The translations under genes were made by a program, and so were the position numbers. DNA of 6,212 nucleotides from Candidatus Stahliibacteriota bacterium CG08_land_8_20_14_0_20_40_26. GTDB taxonomy: Bacteria; Hydrothermota; UBA3073. This document shows, one piece after another, positions 4,568-6,212 of this stretch. Under the pieces are notes generated by a model that saw only the letters and a program-made list of their open reading frames with translations, did no database searches and was not told the origin of the DNA. Within the stretch, counting starts at the first letter, position 1; every line of letters begins with the position of its first letter. Where the stretch lies: contig PEYP01000158.1 of NCBI GenBank assembly GCA_002774315.1, forward strand, positions 1 through 6,212, given 5' to 3'.

Positions 4568-4597
4568 CTGATTACCGATCACTGATTACCGATCACT
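4568..4597. repeat. Tandem 14-bp repeat, two units
   Basis: GATTACCGATCACT at 4570-4583 is repeated exactly at 4584-4597, with CT extending it to the left. It lies five bases past the eno stop codon, in the eno 3' untranslated side. Confidence 0.9.
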
Positions 4598-4601
4598 ATC
4601 T

Positions 4602-5879
4602 TTATCCGATGGAGTAGAATGCAAGATAACCGGGATATTCTGCCCCGCTTCCAAGTTCTTCTTCTATCCGCATAAGTTCGTTGTACTTTGCTACTCTCTC
4701 ACCCCTTGATGGTGCACCAGATTTTATGAGTCCTGTTCCCGTCCCGACAGCAAGATGAGATATTATCACGCTTTCAGTTTCTCCTGAACGATGTGAAATG
4801 ACTGCAGTAAATCCTGATTTCTTCGCCATATCTATTGTCTCAAGTGTCTCTGTAAGTGTGCCTATCTGGTTTAATTTTATGAGAATGGAGTTTGCTGTTT
4901 TCTCTTCAATCCCTCTTTTTAACTTCTTCACATTGGTAACAAAGATATCATCACCAACAATCTGGACTTTTTTTCCAAGTCTTTTTACAAGTTTTGTCCA
5001 TCCTTGCCAGTCGTTTTCAGAAAGGCCGTCTTCTATAGAGATAATAGGATACTTTTTACACCAGTTCTCATATATATCTATAATACCTTCACTCTCCACA
5101 TCCTTTCCTTCGAACTTGTATATCCCTTTGGTTTCAAATGAAGACGCAGCAGCATCCAGAGCAATCCATATATCCTCACCGGGTTTATAATTTGCCTTTT
5201 CTATTGCCAAAAGTATTAGTTCTATTGCCTCTGCGTTTCTTGATAGATTGGGGGCAAATCCACCCTCATCTCCCACATTCGTGGAATAACCCTTCTTCTT
5301 CACAAGTTTTTTCAGGGTATGGAATGTCTCGCTGGATATCCTCATTGCTTCTTTGAATGTAGGAGCGCCTGCAGGCACTATCATAAATTCCTGAATATCA
5401 AGGTTGTTATCCGCATGCATCCCGCCATTTATTACATTCAACATAGGCACTGGGATTATTCCCTGTGTTACGCCCCCAAGATATCTAAATAGAGGAATAT
5501 CAAGTTCATTTGCTTCTGCAACAGCAACGGCAAGTGATACCCCAAGTATTGCATTTGCCCCAAGGTTTGATTTATTCTCAGTCCCATCAAGTGCTATTAG
5601 CTTACGATCCAATTTGCTCTGACACAGGGCATCCATACCGATAATCTCCTTTGCTATAATCTGATTAACATTTTCAACTGCCTTCAGGACACCCTTGCCG
5701 CCGTATCTGTTCTTATCATTATCACGGAGTTCCAGTGCCTCATATTCTCCTGTGGATGCACCTGATGGAACTTGCACCCTGCCCATTATCTCGGTCTCAA
5801 GCCAGCAATCTACCTCTACTGTGGGGTTGCCTCTTGAATCAAGTATCTCCCTCGCGTAAATTTTTTTTATTATACTCAT
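4602..5879 (-). CDS. eno: Enolase (phosphopyruvate hydratase)
   Basis: Enolase interconverts 2-phosphoglycerate and phosphoenolpyruvate in glycolysis and gluconeogenesis; it is cytoplasmic and Mg2+-dependent. The 425-residue product has normal bacterial length and the whole motif series: SRGNPTVEVD (15-24), GANAILGVSLA, NGGMHADNNLDIQEFM with H155 and E164, VGDEGGFAPN with E205, ALDAAASSF with D242, SIEDGLSENDW with E283, VGDDIFVTN with D310, LIKLNQIGTLTE with K335, ISHRSGETE with H363, and GLIKSGAPSRGERVAKYNEL with K386. Every catalytic and metal-binding residue I know of is present. The ATG at 5879 agrees with the conserved MSIIKKIYAREILDSRGNP start. Upstream is GGGGG four bases away, a G-rich but atypical Shine-Dalgarno. 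It appears monocistronic here, with repeats on both sides. Confidence 0.99.
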   Translation of the reverse strand: MSIIKKIYAREILDSRGNPTVEVDCWLETEIMGRVQVPSGASTGEYEALELRDNDKNRYGGKGVLKAVENVNQIIAKEIIGMDALCQSKLDRKLIALDGTENKSNLGANAILGVSLAVAVAEANELDIPLFRYLGGVTQGIIPVPMLNVINGGMHADNNLDIQEFMIVPAGAPTFKEAMRISSETFHTLKKLVKKKGYSTNVGDEGGFAPNLSRNAEAIELILLAIEKANYKPGEDIWIALDAAASSFETKGIYKFEGKDVESEGIIDIYENWCKKYPIISIEDGLSENDWQGWTKLVKRLGKKVQIVGDDIFVTNVKKLKRGIEEKTANSILIKLNQIGTLTETLETIDMAKKSGFTAVISHRSGETESVIISHLAVGTGTGLIKSGAPSRGERVAKYNELMRIEEELGSGAEYPGYLAFYSIG

Positions 5880-5918
5880 AAAACCCCCATTTTTTATTTA
5901 AGTTCTAATAACCAAGCA

Positions 5919-5938
5919 CCCTGCCTACCGGCAGGCAG
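5919..5938. repeat. Dispersed near-palindrome, copy 3
   Basis: CTGCCTACCGGCAGGCAG (5921-5938) plus the two preceding Cs is the exact reverse complement of 40-59. It lies 40 bases upstream of the eno start codon, so it would fall in the eno leader RNA if transcription starts further upstream. Confidence 0.85.
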
Positions 5939-5947
5939 GTAAATAAC

Positions 5948-6176
5948 AAACAATATCTAAATCCCAAACATAAAACAAGACTAAAGACTTAAAGCAAGAG
6001 ACCAGAGACCATAAGTAATATCAAAAATCAAAGATACAGATAAAGACACAAAATTTCTAAATTATAATTTCTAAATCCTAAACAAATTCCAAATCCTAAA
6101 TTCCAATCTTGCCTGTCGACAGACATCTGTTCAAAACATGTTTGGAATTTTGAGAATTGAAATTTAGATATTGTTT
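5948..6176. repeat. 229-bp element bounded by exact 15-bp inverted repeats
   Basis: AAACAATATCTAAAT (5948-5962) is the exact reverse complement of 6162-6176. A nested pair, AAATTCCAAA (6084-6093) and TTTGGAATTT (6141-6150), surrounds palindrome copy 4. AATTTCTAAAT also repeats in tandem at 6052-6062 and 6066-6076. The interior encodes nothing. This could be a small non-autonomous element, or simply degenerate intergenic repeat DNA. Confidence 0.6.
6110..6125. repeat. Dispersed palindrome, degenerate copy 4
   Basis: TGCCTGTCGACAGACA is a 16-bp palindrome with one non-matching pair (C/A). It shares the TGCCTG...CAG(G/A)CA outline of the other copies but has a GTCGAC centre. It sits in the loop of the nested AAATTCCAAA/TTTGGAATTT inverted repeat. 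Confidence 0.65.
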
Positions 6177-6212
6177 AGAATTTAGAATTTCGGATTTAAG
6201 ATTTATCATCTT

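Larger units (their letters stand above)
4271..4601. other. Gene-free repeat-rich interval between tRNA-fMet and eno
   Basis: I find no gene in these 331 bases. In order they hold a CGCAGAT double repeat, the tRNA terminator, a dispersed palindrome, an 11-bp inverted repeat around a pyrimidine loop, and a 14-bp tandem repeat ending just past the eno stop codon. A plus-strand open frame at 4358-4585 is low-complexity and reads through the palindrome, so I do not call it. Confidence 0.7.
5880..6212. other. Gene-free repeat-rich region upstream of eno
   Basis: These 333 bases contain no supportable gene on either strand. They are AT-rich and made largely of repeats: two palindrome copies (5919-5938, 6110-6125), a 15-bp inverted repeat with arms 5948-5962 and 6162-6176, and tandem AATTTCTAAAT words. 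The eno promoter must lie here on the minus strand, but I could not pick a convincing -35/-10 pair. Confidence 0.7.

Noticed and set aside
4358..4585. Plus-strand open frame of 75 codons after the tRNA terminator
   Set aside because: It starts inside the terminator stem, is Phe/Leu/Ser-rich low complexity, and contains LPCLPSGRQ, the translation of the palindromic repeat. No ribosome-binding site or family resemblance.
4798..5622. Plus-strand open frames opposite eno
   Set aside because: They are antisense to codons of a fully conserved enolase, with no protein motifs or start signals of their own.
5876..5890. Mini-frame MGVL-stop overlapping the eno start codon as ATGA
   Set aside because: Four codons with no ribosome-binding site; it arises from the G-run that precedes eno and is most likely chance.
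5921..6176. CRISPR array
   Set aside because: Repeats here are palindromic and AT-rich with irregular spacing, no constant repeat length, and no cas genes in the window.

Overview
The window looks like chromosomal DNA of a moderately AT-rich bacterium, probably from an uncultivated lineage. The bacterial assignment rests on an initiator tRNA with a C1·A72 mismatch, a perfect sigma70-type promoter, Shine-Dalgarno sites and a standard bacterial-length enolase. The tRNA gene does not encode its CCA end. Several copies of a TGCCTGCCGGCAGGCA-type palindrome and AT-rich 'AATTTCTAAATCC'-type intergenic repeats recall many metagenome-assembled genomes of candidate phyla. No phylum can be fixed from this sequence alone.

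Region 1 (about 1-3025, all genes on the minus strand) is an accessory island of nucleotidyltransferase (NTase) toxin-antitoxin-like modules. Going from low to high coordinates it holds: an AbiEii-like NTase (106-720) whose start lies inside a small DUF6922-like gene (677-991); a single-chain MNT-HEPN fusion (1131-1859); and an NTase (2038-2589) overlapping a 76-residue unknown protein (2567-2797). Between and beside these modules lie decayed pieces: the frameshifted C-terminus of a glycosyltransferase (1861-1979) ending one base before the MNT-HEPN start codon, and the broken N-terminus of a fourth, MNT-type NTase (about 2798-2946). Three intact modules and two relics in under 3 kb suggest repeated gain and loss by recombination.

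Region 2 (3026-3934, minus) is an intact GT2 glycosyltransferase with two C-terminal membrane helices. It is the paralogue of the relic at 1861-1979. Its upstream side carries a duplicated purine-rich repeat of about 43 bp.

Region 3 (about 4150-4600) holds the only plus-strand gene, an initiator tRNA-Met. It has a perfect -35/-10 promoter with a predicted 2-nt leader and a strong intrinsic terminator. Its anticodon loop has C at position 33 and its anticodon stem has A29:U41, both unusual. The rest is repeats.

Region 4 (4602-6212) is enolase (eno, minus) with all catalytic residues, preceded by about 330 bp of repeat-filled non-coding DNA.

The housekeeping genes (eno, tRNA-fMet, probably the glycosyltransferase) form the stable flank. 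The NTase modules are the mobile or selfish part. I see no transposase, integrase or CRISPR array.
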